Below are positions 1 through 8,288 of a DNA stretch of 64,000 nucleotides, piece by piece. Under the pieces are notes generated by a model. That model saw only the letters and a program-made list of their open reading frames with translations. It made no database searches and had not been told where the DNA came from. A program made the translations under genes and the position numbers. Source of the DNA: Mucilaginibacter rubeus (GTDB taxonomy: Bacteria > Bacteroidota > Bacteroidia > Sphingobacteriales > Sphingobacteriaceae); NCBI RefSeq assembly GCF_003286415.2, contig NZ_CP043450.1, positions 2,604,001 through 2,668,000 on the forward strand, given 5' to 3'. Within the stretch, counting starts at the first letter, position 1, and every line of letters starts with the position of its first letter.

Positions 1-125
1 ATGGCAAAAAAAGCAATAATAAGTGTGCGCTTTTCATGGGCAATAAGCTGCAACAGCTTTTTTAACCCGGCTAACGTCGATGTCTTTTGCTGATTTTTAC
101 CTATATGGTTAAGATCGTAGTTCAT
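1..125 (-). CDS. ABC exporter subunit, N-terminal fragment (cut by window edge)
   Basis: An open frame starts at the ATG read on the minus strand from 125 and runs off the window start without a stop. The 41 visible residues begin MNYDLNHIGKNQQ and continue through a basic amphipathic stretch into the first hydrophobic helix. This is the look of the N-terminus of an ABC exporter half-transporter with a fused membrane domain and ATPase. It lies 34 bases downstream of another half-transporter (160-1914) on the same strand, so the two probably form a heterodimer of the BmrC/BmrD (YheI/YheH) kind. That it is the catalytically complete half is an inference; no ATPase motif is inside the window. 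Confidence 0.75.
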   Translation of the reverse strand, partial: MNYDLNHIGKNQQKTSTLAGLKKLLQLIAHEKRTLIIAFFA

Positions 126-159
126 TGTAATTGATAATTTTGGGGTAGTAACTTAATAT

Positions 160-1914
160 TTAGTGGTTGATACCCTGCTCGTAATTGCTGGTACTTTGCT
201 GCGAATTAAAGATCTGCACATAATCCGGACTGGTTTTCATCAGATCGTCGTGTACACCGGTAGCTACAATCTCCCCTTGCATTAATAAAATGATCTGATC
301 ATAATGCTCAACTGAAGCAATCTTCTGCGTTACCGATATTAATGTTAAACCAGGATAATTCTTTTGAATATTTGCAAGGATGTTCCGTTCCGTATTGTTG
401 TCAACCCTTGCGGTAAAATCGTCAAGCAATAATACTTTGGGATTAACAGCAAGTGCCCGGGCCAACATGATGCGTTGCTTTTGTCCGCCTGAAAGGCTTG
501 AGCCACGTTCAGAAACAATGGTGCTCAACTTATCCGGCAGGTTATCAATAAATGTACTTAATTCTGCCGTTTCAATAGCTTTTTGAAGCGATTCATCGGT
601 CACTGTATCGCTGAATGCGATATTTTCACGAATACTCATATTGAATATGATGCTATCCTGAAAAACAAAGCCAACCTGACGGTGAAAGGTTTCACTATCA
701 TATTCGGCCAGCGGTTTACCGTCAAATAACACTTCGCCCGCACTGGCATTGATCAGGCCGGTAAGTAAATACAATAACTGTGTTTTACCTGCAGATGTAG
801 GCCCGATGATGGCAATTTTTGAACCGGCCTTAACTTTAAATGATACATTTTTCAATGCTGCTTTTTGCCCGTAGCTCACTGTAACATCTTTCAATTCAAC
901 ATCACCACGTAAAGTATCTTTCAGCGGACCGCCGTCGGTAACATCCGGCGCGTTTAAAACAACACTGATACGGGTAAACGAAGCGGTAGCCTGGGCTATC
1001 AGGTTGCTCATGAATCCTAAAATGAATATAGGGAATATCAATAATGAAAGGTAACTGTTAAAAGCTGCGAAACTGCCCAGGGTCATGCTGCCACTGATCA
1101 CGAAATGCCCGCCCATTACCAAAATGGTGAAGGCGGCCATGTTGGCTGTAAAGGTTACTATTGGGATAAGTCCGGCAAAAAAACCAAGGATCCTTAAGCC
1201 ATAATCTTTAGCTTCGGTGTTGGCGGCCAGGAATTTATTGTACTCCAGTTGTTGCGAATTAATAACCCTAATCAGCGCTGCCCCAAGTATACTCTCGTTA
1301 ATTACTTTATTAAGCTGATCAATAACGCCGCGGCTTTTCATAAACAGGGCGCGCACATTTTTCAAAACATAAAAAAACGTACCTCCTATAATAGGAATGA
1401 TAGTGATAACAACCAGTGCAAGTTTCCAGTTGATGGTAAGCAACATAACGCTGCAGCCAATAATGATAAACAGCGACGATACAATAGAAACCAAGGCTTG
1501 TGATACAAACAATTTAATTGAATCAATATCAGAAGTAAGATTGGTTAGTAGTTTTGAAGGATTAGCCTGTTCAATAAAAGCATGAGTTTGACGGGATATT
1601 TTATCCGCCAATTGCTGCCGCAGATCGCGGGCTACTTTTTCAGAGGCGAAGATTTGAACGACGGCCTGTAAGCCGGCGAACAAAAATACAACCAATGTAG
1701 CCGTCAGGAATTTAGCCATAACCTCATTAATCACAAAATGGTGATTGGAGTAGGCATCAATACCATTAGCTATGATTTTAGGCAGCCAAAGGTTCATGCT
1801 GTTGCCCAATAAGGCAAATAGCAGCAATAGCGCTACAAGCCCTTTGTACGGTTTTAGCAAACTGAATACACCTGGTGGCTTGCGGTTTGTTTTTTTAGTA
1901 TGATCGGGTTGCAT
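160..1914 (-). CDS. ABC multidrug exporter half-transporter with degenerate ATP site
   Basis: A 584-residue inner-membrane exporter half. Six membrane helices occupy about residues 25-320 and the nucleotide-binding domain about 335-570. Walker A is GPTSAGKT (371-378), the signature is LSGGQ (474-478), and Walker B is LLLDD (495-499). Two catalytic positions are changed: the glutamate after Walker B is Asp499, and the switch histidine is Gln530 (VTQKI where AHRL is usual). These are hallmarks of the degenerate-site subunit of heterodimeric exporters such as BmrC or TM287. The partner begins 34 bases downstream, and a MarR regulator is divergent at 2161, so drug or lipid efflux under MarR control is likely. 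The substrate cannot be read from sequence. Confidence 0.9.
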   Translation of the reverse strand: MQPDHTKKTNRKPPGVFSLLKPYKGLVALLLLFALLGNSMNLWLPKIIANGIDAYSNHHFVINEVMAKFLTATLVVFLFAGLQAVVQIFASEKVARDLRQQLADKISRQTHAFIEQANPSKLLTNLTSDIDSIKLFVSQALVSIVSSLFIIIGCSVMLLTINWKLALVVITIIPIIGGTFFYVLKNVRALFMKSRGVIDQLNKVINESILGAALIRVINSQQLEYNKFLAANTEAKDYGLRILGFFAGLIPIVTFTANMAAFTILVMGGHFVISGSMTLGSFAAFNSYLSLLIFPIFILGFMSNLIAQATASFTRISVVLNAPDVTDGGPLKDTLRGDVELKDVTVSYGQKAALKNVSFKVKAGSKIAIIGPTSAGKTQLLYLLTGLINASAGEVLFDGKPLAEYDSETFHRQVGFVFQDSIIFNMSIRENIAFSDTVTDESLQKAIETAELSTFIDNLPDKLSTIVSERGSSLSGGQKQRIMLARALAVNPKVLLLDDFTARVDNNTERNILANIQKNYPGLTLISVTQKIASVEHYDQIILLMQGEIVATGVHDDLMKTSPDYVQIFNSQQSTSNYEQGINH

Positions 1915-2057
1915 ATTGATCTTATAATTTATAATTCTTTTTCGCGGATGTGTTTCGAGCCATTATTATGGTTGACGATTGGCCAGTGAAAACATTTTTA
2001 TTCAATTTAAAATTATCGAAATAAATCAGAAGGATTTGCAAGCTCTGCTTATTTTCT

Positions 2058-2101
2058 ATATATTTCTATTTCGATATATCTCAACAAATATATTTCTATT
2101 T
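2058..2101. promoter_or_regulatory. Two 14-bp direct repeats between MarR gene and exporter
   Basis: The 14-base sequence atatatttctattt occurs exactly at 2058-2071 and again at 2088-2101, 30 bases apart start to start (about three helical turns). It lies in the 246-base gap shared by the divergent exporter and MarR genes. An imperfect TAATTTTA box (2135-2142) sits between the second copy and the MarR start. The position and same-face spacing suggest operator sites for the MarR protein. This is inferred, and AT-rich chance repetition is possible. Confidence 0.45.
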
Positions 2102-2160
2102 AGGAATAATTAAAACATTTCAGAAATAAATTTTTAATTTTACATCCAAACCGGAATAAA

Positions 2161-2793
2161 ATGAAACCAGTTGTACAATTAGTTGAAGAATGGACAGCTT
2201 TTGAAGAAATAAGCGAACAACCTACTGTTGAAGCCTTTTGCAGATATTACCTGCAAAAACAACGTCCTAAGCCTAAACAAGCCGGTAAAAAAGGCGAACG
2301 CATTATGAACGGCGCCTATTTGCTTAAAACGCTTGGTCGTATTTTAAGTGCGTATTCACTTTATTTCCGGTCGGCAGTAAATTATATTGGTATCCCTCCT
2401 GCCGAAAGCTTTTATTACCTGAATGGTTTACTCCATTTGGGGGAGGTAAGAAAAAGCGACCTGATTAACTACATGTTTGCCGAAACAACTACCGGCATGG
2501 AGGTTATAAACAGACTTATCCGTGAAGAAAAAATAGATGAACGCACGTCGCCTGATGATAAGCGTGCCAAACTAATTAAGGTAAACCAGAAAGGGCATGC
2601 AGCATTGGATGAATATTATAAAATTTCGGGCAAAGTTGTTGAAATGACCTTTAAAGGCATCGACGATGAAATTTTAATTGATTGCTATGAGATGCTTAAA
2701 TATTGCGAACAACGTAACTCATCATTAGCAATCGAGCTGAAAAATAAACCCTTCGACCAGATGTATGAGCATATAATGACCGATAAAGTATAA
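2161..2793 (+). CDS. MarR-family transcriptional regulator
   Basis: A 210-residue protein with a MarR winged-helix domain at about residues 60-165. The wing reads SPDDKRAKLIKVNQKG, matching the family pattern D-x-R-x4-I-x-L/V-x2-x-G. A 50-residue charged N-terminal region and a 40-residue C-terminal tail make it longer than the usual 140-160 residues. It is divergent from the ABC exporter genes (1914 downwards) across a gap with paired direct repeats, the standard layout of a local efflux repressor. The gene is closed by a hairpin terminator at 2893-2922. The ligand is unknown. Confidence 0.85.
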   Translation: MKPVVQLVEEWTAFEEISEQPTVEAFCRYYLQKQRPKPKQAGKKGERIMNGAYLLKTLGRILSAYSLYFRSAVNYIGIPPAESFYYLNGLLHLGEVRKSDLINYMFAETTTGMEVINRLIREEKIDERTSPDDKRAKLIKVNQKGHAALDEYYKISGKVVEMTFKGIDDEILIDCYEMLKYCEQRNSSLAIELKNKPFDQMYEHIMTDKV

Positions 2794-2892
2794 ATTTAAA
2801 GCGTATGGTTATCGAATTATCAACAGGTAATAACCGGCTCTAAATCCAATGTCAGCTAAAAGTAAAGATGGCATAATACTTGAACATTCAAT

Positions 2893-2922
2893 GGCCGGGC
2901 TTGGTAACAACCCCGGCTTTTT
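2893..2922 (+). terminator. Intrinsic terminator downstream of the MarR gene
   Basis: Stem GCCGGG (2894-2899) pairs with CCCGGC (2912-2917) and is followed by five Ts. It ends MarR transcription. It also shows that an upstream TTG start (2880) for the next gene is unlikely, because that start would place the terminator inside the coding region. Confidence 0.7.
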
Positions 2923-2948
2923 CGTATCTATACCATAAAAAAATACCT

Positions 2949-3638
2949 GTGGACAATATCCTCAATATCTCCAATCTAAGTAAAACATACCAAAGTGCCG
3001 GTCGTACGCTTACTGTGCTCGATCAAATAAACTTTTCAGTGGCGGCAGGTTCAACCAATGCTATAGTTGGCCCTTCCGGCAGCGGGAAAACCACATTGCT
3101 TGGTTTGTGTGCCGGGCTCGACCGCTCAACCTCAGGTACGGTTGAACTCAACGGAATCAATCTTAGTAACCTTACTGAAGATCAACGCGCGCAGGTGCGG
3201 AACCAGCATGTGGGTTTCATATTTCAGAATTTTCAGCTGCTCCCTACCCTAACTGCGCTTGAAAATGTAATGGTACCTCTTGAACTCCGGGGCGAAAAAA
3301 ATATCAGAACAAGGGCTTTAGATCTTTTAGATAAAGTTGGTCTTTCAGAGCGGGGGCATCATTACCCGCTTCAGCTTTCCGGCGGCGAGCAACAGCGGGT
3401 ATCACTGGCCCGCGCTTTTTCAAATGCGCCACGCATCCTTTTTGCTGATGAGCCTACCGGAAACCTTGATGCCGAAACCAGCGATAAAGTGATCAAACTG
3501 ATATTCGACCTGAACAAGGAAGCAGGTACCACGCTTGTCGTGGTAACTCATGACCTTGAATTAGCTGCTAAAACCCAACGCATTATCAGGATTAAGGGCG
3601 GCAAGCTAATCTCCGATGAAAAAACCATTAACGCATAA
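2949..3638 (+). CDS. ABC transporter ATPase, YbbA/LolD type
   Basis: A soluble ATPase of about 229 residues that pairs with the permease immediately downstream. Walker A (GPSGSGKTT), Q-loop (FQNFQLLPTLTALENV), signature (LSGGEQQR), Walker B (ILFADEPTGNLD) and the H-loop (VTHDLELA) are all intact. The LPTLTALENV and DEPTGNLD wording is typical of the MacB/LolD/YbbA clade. I prefer the GTG at 2949 because the only upstream start (TTG 2880) would translate through the terminator hairpin at 2893-2922. ATPase, FtsX-like permease and TesA-like esterase stand in the same order of kinds as ybbA, ybbP and tesA of proteobacteria, so YbbA is the best match. LolD-like or MacB-like roles are alternatives. 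Confidence 0.88.
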   Translation: MDNILNISNLSKTYQSAGRTLTVLDQINFSVAAGSTNAIVGPSGSGKTTLLGLCAGLDRSTSGTVELNGINLSNLTEDQRAQVRNQHVGFIFQNFQLLPTLTALENVMVPLELRGEKNIRTRALDLLDKVGLSERGHHYPLQLSGGEQQRVSLARAFSNAPRILFADEPTGNLDAETSDKVIKLIFDLNKEAGTTLVVVTHDLELAAKTQRIIRIKGGKLISDEKTINA

Positions 3639-3642
3639 GCTA

Positions 3643-6198
3643 ATGGATAGTAATATTGATTTTAAGAGAAAGATAAACATCCCCTGGCTGTTTCGGATGG
3701 CCTTGCGCGATAGCAGACGCAACCGATCAAGGTTATTCCTTTTTATATCGGCAATTGTATTTGGGATAGCTGCTTTAGTGGCTATCTACTCGTTTAAATA
3801 CAACGTGCAAAATGATATTAACGATCAGGCAGCCACTTTGATTGGGGCTGATTTGGCAATCTCCGGCAATAAACCTGTAGATGATAAGTTAAAGCACATG
3901 CTCGATTCCATGGGCGACGAGCGCTCGCAGGAACGGAGCTTTGCATCAATGCTCTATTTCCCGCGTACCAACGGTACCCGGCTTGTACAGATCAGGGCTT
4001 TACAGGGAGGTTTCCCCTACTATGGTACTTTAGAAACTACTCCGGAAGCAGCCGGGCTTACTTTCAAGAAAGGACGGATGGCTTTGGTTGATAAAACCCT
4101 GATGTTGCAGTTTAATGCCCGTGTGGGCGACTCGGTTAAAGTGGGCAACCTAAATTTCCAGATTGCCGGCATCCTGAATAAAGCACCCGGACAAAGTGGT
4201 GTTATGGCAGGGATTGCGCCTGTAGTTTATATTCCGATGCAATACCTGGAGCAAACAGGGCTTATAAAAATTGGTAGCAGGGTTAACTACAGCTTTTATT
4301 ATAAGTTCAATTCATCGGTAAACGTAAACAAGCTCAGCAAAAACCTCGACCCTGTACTTGATAAGGCCGGGATGCGCTTTGAAACCATCGAAACTAAAAA
4401 AGACAATACCGGCCGTGCCTTTGGCGACCTGAGCCGTTTCTTGTCATTAGTTGGTTTTGTGGCTTTGCTACTGGGTTGCGTGGGCGTAGCCAGTGCTATC
4501 CATATTTATGTAAAAGAAAAGATTGCGTCAATAGCCATTATGCGCTGCCTGGGTGTAAAATCGTCCGAAGCGTTTTTGATCTACCTAATACAAATTGTAG
4601 GTATTGGAATCATCGGTTCTGTTACCGGAGCTATTTTAGGTACGGCCATTCAGCATTTATTGCCGCTGGTATTTAAGGACTTTCTACCTTTTACCATTTC
4701 GGTGCAAATATCATGGATGGCTATAGGACAGGGTATTTTATTGGGTGTAATCATCTCTATCCTGTTTGCGTTGTTGCCATTAATATCCGTAAGGAATATT
4801 TCGCCGCTTAACACGCTCCGTATGTCGGTAGATGAAAGCGGGAGCAGGCGAGATCCGTTGCGCTGGCTGGTATATTTGCTGATACTGATCTTTGTAATAG
4901 CTTTTAGTTATTTGCAGTTGGATAGCGTTATGGGCAGTATTCTGTTTACGTTGGGGATCCTCATCGCGTTTATGATCCTAACAGTAACTGCCTGGTTGTT
5001 AATGCGGATTACCAAAGCTATCGTTAAAGGGTCGTGGAGTTATTTATGGCGGCAAGGCTTTGCCAATTTATATCGCCCCAATAACCAAACCATTATACTT
5101 ATAGTATCCATCGGCTTAAGCACCATGTTCATTTGCACGCTTTATTTTGTGCAAACGCTCTTGGTGCAGCAGGTAAATCTTTCAAGCAGCGGCAATCAGT
5201 CAAACATGATTTTGTTTGATATCCAGAGCAGCCAGGAAAAAGGAGTTGTTCAGTTAACCAAACAACAAGGGCTGCCTGTATTACAGCAGGTACCTATTGT
5301 TACCATGCGTATTGAGCAGATTAACGGTAAAACAGCTGCCGATCTCACTAAGGACACTACTATCAAGATACAACATGGCGTTTTTGCGTGGGAATACCGG
5401 GTAACATTCAGGGATTCATTAACCTCATCAGAAAAATTGCTGGATGGCAAATGGATTGGTCAGGCAGATCCTTCAAAGGAAATTCCTGTATCTGTTGAAG
5501 AAAACCTGTCCAAACGGGGCAACCTGAAAATTGGCGATAAAATAGTATTTAACGTGCAAGGCGTACAAATGCCGGCTTATGTAGCCAGTATCCGCAAGGT
5601 TAACTGGGGTAAGGTGCAGACTAATTTCCAGGTTGTTTTCCCTAAAGGAGTACTGGAAGACGCGCCACAATTTCATGTATTGATGACGCATGTGCCATCA
5701 AACAAAGTATCGGCTGCTTTTCAGCAATTGGTAGTAAAAACTTATCCCAATGTTTCGATCATCGATCTTGGTTTAATTTTAAGCGTTGTTGATGAACTGC
5801 TGAGCAAAATCAGTTACGTTATCCGTTTCATGAGCGCGTTTAGTATTATAACGGGTATCGTAGTATTGATAGCGTCGGTACGCATCAGCAAATACCAGCG
5901 CATCCAAGAAAGTGTGTTATTGCGTACCCTTGGGGCCAGCCGTAAGCAAATATTTACCATAACCGCATTGGAATACTGGTTTTTAGGTAGCTTATCTGCA
6001 TTAACCGGTATCCTGATAGCGTTTGCCGGTACATATTTCCTTGCAAAATATAGCTTTGAAATACCATATAGTGTTAACGTATTACCGGCTCTTGTACTAT
6101 TTTTGATTGTGAGTTTGTTAACCGTTATTATTGGCTTATTGAATAGCCGCGGCGTGTTAAACAAACCACCATTGGAAATTTTAAGAACAAATGCTTAA
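3643..6198 (+). CDS. FtsX-like ABC permease, YbbP type
   Basis: An inner-membrane permease of about 851 residues. One helix near residues 30-50 is followed by a large periplasmic domain to about 265. A first block of FtsX helices spans about 265-400, more helices lie at about 410-470 and 485-510, a second periplasmic domain follows, and the last FtsX block is at about 720-840. Two FtsX units in one long chain are typical of YbbP. The ATG at 3643 lies 4 bases after the ATPase stop; an in-frame ATG at 3616 would overlap the ATPase gene by 23 bases and adds only nine residues. YbbA-YbbP is thought to be an export or lipid-handling system, but its substrate is not settled. Confidence 0.87.
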   Translation: MDSNIDFKRKINIPWLFRMALRDSRRNRSRLFLFISAIVFGIAALVAIYSFKYNVQNDINDQAATLIGADLAISGNKPVDDKLKHMLDSMGDERSQERSFASMLYFPRTNGTRLVQIRALQGGFPYYGTLETTPEAAGLTFKKGRMALVDKTLMLQFNARVGDSVKVGNLNFQIAGILNKAPGQSGVMAGIAPVVYIPMQYLEQTGLIKIGSRVNYSFYYKFNSSVNVNKLSKNLDPVLDKAGMRFETIETKKDNTGRAFGDLSRFLSLVGFVALLLGCVGVASAIHIYVKEKIASIAIMRCLGVKSSEAFLIYLIQIVGIGIIGSVTGAILGTAIQHLLPLVFKDFLPFTISVQISWMAIGQGILLGVIISILFALLPLISVRNISPLNTLRMSVDESGSRRDPLRWLVYLLILIFVIAFSYLQLDSVMGSILFTLGILIAFMILTVTAWLLMRITKAIVKGSWSYLWRQGFANLYRPNNQTIILIVSIGLSTMFICTLYFVQTLLVQQVNLSSSGNQSNMILFDIQSSQEKGVVQLTKQQGLPVLQQVPIVTMRIEQINGKTAADLTKDTTIKIQHGVFAWEYRVTFRDSLTSSEKLLDGKWIGQADPSKEIPVSVEENLSKRGNLKIGDKIVFNVQGVQMPAYVASIRKVNWGKVQTNFQVVFPKGVLEDAPQFHVLMTHVPSNKVSAAFQQLVVKTYPNVSIIDLGLILSVVDELLSKISYVIRFMSAFSIITGIVVLIASVRISKYQRIQESVLLRTLGASRKQIFTITALEYWFLGSLSALTGILIAFAGTYFLAKYSFEIPYSVNVLPALVLFLIVSLLTVIIGLLNSRGVLNKPPLEILRTNA

Positions 6199-6218
6199 AC
6201 GCGTTGTATTTATTTTAT

Positions 6219-6905
6219 ATGAACAGAGTTATATTATCCGGCATTTTGCTTACTGCCCTCACTATTGCAGGCTGTGGCAACGGTGCTAAATCATCAAACA
6301 ACGATCAAAACCAAGCAGCTACCGAAGTTGTAAAAACTGATTCTGCTTCCAAGAAAATAGTTTTGTTTTTTGGCGATAGCCTTACTGCCGGTTATGGCCT
6401 TGATGACCCGGCGGATGCTTTTCCGGGAGTGATCAGCAAGCGGGTTGATTCATTGAAACTACCGTACAAAGTTATAAATGCAGGCCTCAGCGGGGAAACT
6501 ACAGCGGGCGGCAACGGCCGGATTAACTGGCTGTTGAAGCAAAAGATTGATGTTTTTGTACTGGAGCTTGGCGCAAACGACGGTCTCCGCGGGATCCCTG
6601 TGAGCGAAACAGCTAAGAACCTGCAATCTATAGTTGATAAAGTAAAATCAAAATACCCCGATGCCAAACTTGTTTTGTTAGGCATGCAGGTACCACCAAA
6701 CATGGGTGCGGATTACTCCAATAAATTTAAAAGTGTATTTCCAACCCTTGCCACTAAAAATAAAATGGAACTGGTTCCCTTTCTGCTGAAGGATGTAGCA
6801 GGGATACCGGCACTCAACCAGGGTGACGGCATCCATCCTACAACTCAGGGCGCCAAAATTGTTGCTGACAATGTTTGGGCGGTTTTAAAAGACGATCTGA
6901 AATAA
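6219..6905 (+). CDS. TesA-like SGNH esterase/lysophospholipase lipoprotein
   Basis: A GDSL/SGNH hydrolase of about 228 residues. The signal sequence ends in a lipobox (TIAGC, Cys19), so it is probably an envelope lipoprotein rather than the soluble periplasmic form of E. coli TesA. Block I is FGDSLTAG with Ser54 as nucleophile, block II holds GLSGETTAGG, block III GANDG, and block V DGIHPT supplies the Asp-His pair. The complete catalytic set predicts arylesterase, thioesterase or lysophospholipase activity. The ATG at 6219 is chosen over TTG 6204 because it starts the signal peptide cleanly. It follows the YbbP-type permease by 20 bases and is probably in the same operon. Confidence 0.88.
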   Translation: MNRVILSGILLTALTIAGCGNGAKSSNNDQNQAATEVVKTDSASKKIVLFFGDSLTAGYGLDDPADAFPGVISKRVDSLKLPYKVINAGLSGETTAGGNGRINWLLKQKIDVFVLELGANDGLRGIPVSETAKNLQSIVDKVKSKYPDAKLVLLGMQVPPNMGADYSNKFKSVFPTLATKNKMELVPFLLKDVAGIPALNQGDGIHPTTQGAKIVADNVWAVLKDDLK

Positions 6906-6989
6906 TTCAATTCTTCATATTAGCTTTATTTGATACATAGTCCCAATCCAGTTGAATAATTAATTATCCAATTACATTCTTCTTCATAG

Positions 6990-8042
6990 TTAAACTCCAA
7001 GATCCTTTTTAAAGATTTCTTTATTTGCGTCATCAACAATAAGGAGTGTAAAGGTTGTAAGCTGAATTTGATCGGCTGGAACGGTAAAGGTAAAATGGAT
7101 TAATTTATCAGCGATTACAATATCCCCGGCAGGTATTACTACCTTGTTTATACTGATAACTAATTTCCTTTTATCTAAATTTTCGCCAGCTATTATGAAA
7201 TTATTAGGAGTAGTAACACTGATTTTTTCAGGCTTTACCGAGGATACCGAAATTTTCACATCAGGTTTCATCTTATCAGGGCGATCATCTTTGGTACTAA
7301 ACAAGGTCTTGAAAACCTCTTTTAGTTTCTCGGTCGCCGCATCGGTAAATAAACCAACGAAAGCTGCCATTGACATAACACCGTAGATATTCAGGTTATT
7401 GCCAGGGTCGGCAGAGCTGAGAAATCCGGCTCTGAATACAAAGTACATTATCATAGCCAGCGCGGCCGCCGTGAAAGGTTTAACAAAGTACCATAACACC
7501 CAACTACGTTTAAACTGGCCCGAACCAATAAAAGCAGTAAAAGAGGTAGTAATGTGGATCATGTTACCTAAAAAGCCTGCTGAAGCCACCAGTATTAGTA
7601 TGATGGTGTTAAAATCAATGGTGTCGTTAAAATCAATTTTTACTTTTTCACATCCATTCTTTTTCAAAGAATCGGCTTTTTGAAGAAACAATTTTAATGT
7701 TGCAACTTTAACTTTATCGGAATCTTTATTTGTCGAATCTTTTTTGAAAACCACTTTACCGGCAGTTTTCTTTATTAAGTCTTCGTAAGACGATGATTTA
7801 CATTGGCAACTATCTAATAAAGTGATATTAAATGCTTTATATCGATAACGTGCAAGTTTACCGGCTGGTGGTAGCTTGTCCGGCCAAAAAGCAACCACAA
7901 TTGTTGCCGCTGCTATTATAAACGCGATCAGTAAAACACCGGCGGTAATTTTTCCGCGTGTAGAAATTTCGTTGCTAGCAACAACTTCAGTTGATGCCGA
8001 TCCGGATTCGGTTGTGTTTGATGGTACAGGTGCGTTGTCCAT
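6990..8042 (-). CDS. Membrane protein of unknown function with TIG-like C-terminal domain
   Basis: I do not recognise this 350-residue protein. It has a hydrophilic N-terminus, a helix at about residues 31-53, and a roughly 85-residue segment with four cysteines or near-cysteine pairs (CQCK, KNGCEK). Two or three further helices lie at about 145-215, and an amphipathic segment (TEKLKEVFKTLF) follows. The last 90 residues are beta-rich and resemble an Ig/TIG fold (SVKPEKISVTTPNNFIIAGENL). It stands alone between the TesA-like gene (convergent) and a serine hydrolase gene. A role in envelope sensing would fit the layout but nothing shows it. Confidence 0.6.
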   Translation of the reverse strand: MDNAPVPSNTTESGSASTEVVASNEISTRGKITAGVLLIAFIIAAATIVVAFWPDKLPPAGKLARYRYKAFNITLLDSCQCKSSSYEDLIKKTAGKVVFKKDSTNKDSDKVKVATLKLFLQKADSLKKNGCEKVKIDFNDTIDFNTIILILVASAGFLGNMIHITTSFTAFIGSGQFKRSWVLWYFVKPFTAAALAMIMYFVFRAGFLSSADPGNNLNIYGVMSMAAFVGLFTDAATEKLKEVFKTLFSTKDDRPDKMKPDVKISVSSVKPEKISVTTPNNFIIAGENLDKRKLVISINKVVIPAGDIVIADKLIHFTFTVPADQIQLTTFTLLIVDDANKEIFKKDLGV

Positions 8043-8288
8043 GAGATAAGGCTTAAGATTAGTTTGAAAAATGGTGTCGAAAACCCAAGTTTAAAATGGC
8101 GTCTAATTAAATCGCTATAAATCAGCTATTTAATAAACTAAAATACTCTCTATTTATCAAAAACACAATGCGTATTTTCACCTATTTACAATAAGTATTT
8201 TTACGTATTTTTTAATATTTGCGAAAAGAAAATACATACCAGGCAATATTTGAAACTTAAATAAGCCTTAACCGAACTGATAAATAAA

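Noticed and set aside
2880..2948. N-terminal extension of the YbbA-type ATPase from a TTG
   Set aside because: It contains an intrinsic terminator (2893-2922) and lacks similarity to the ATPase family, which begins at about 2949.
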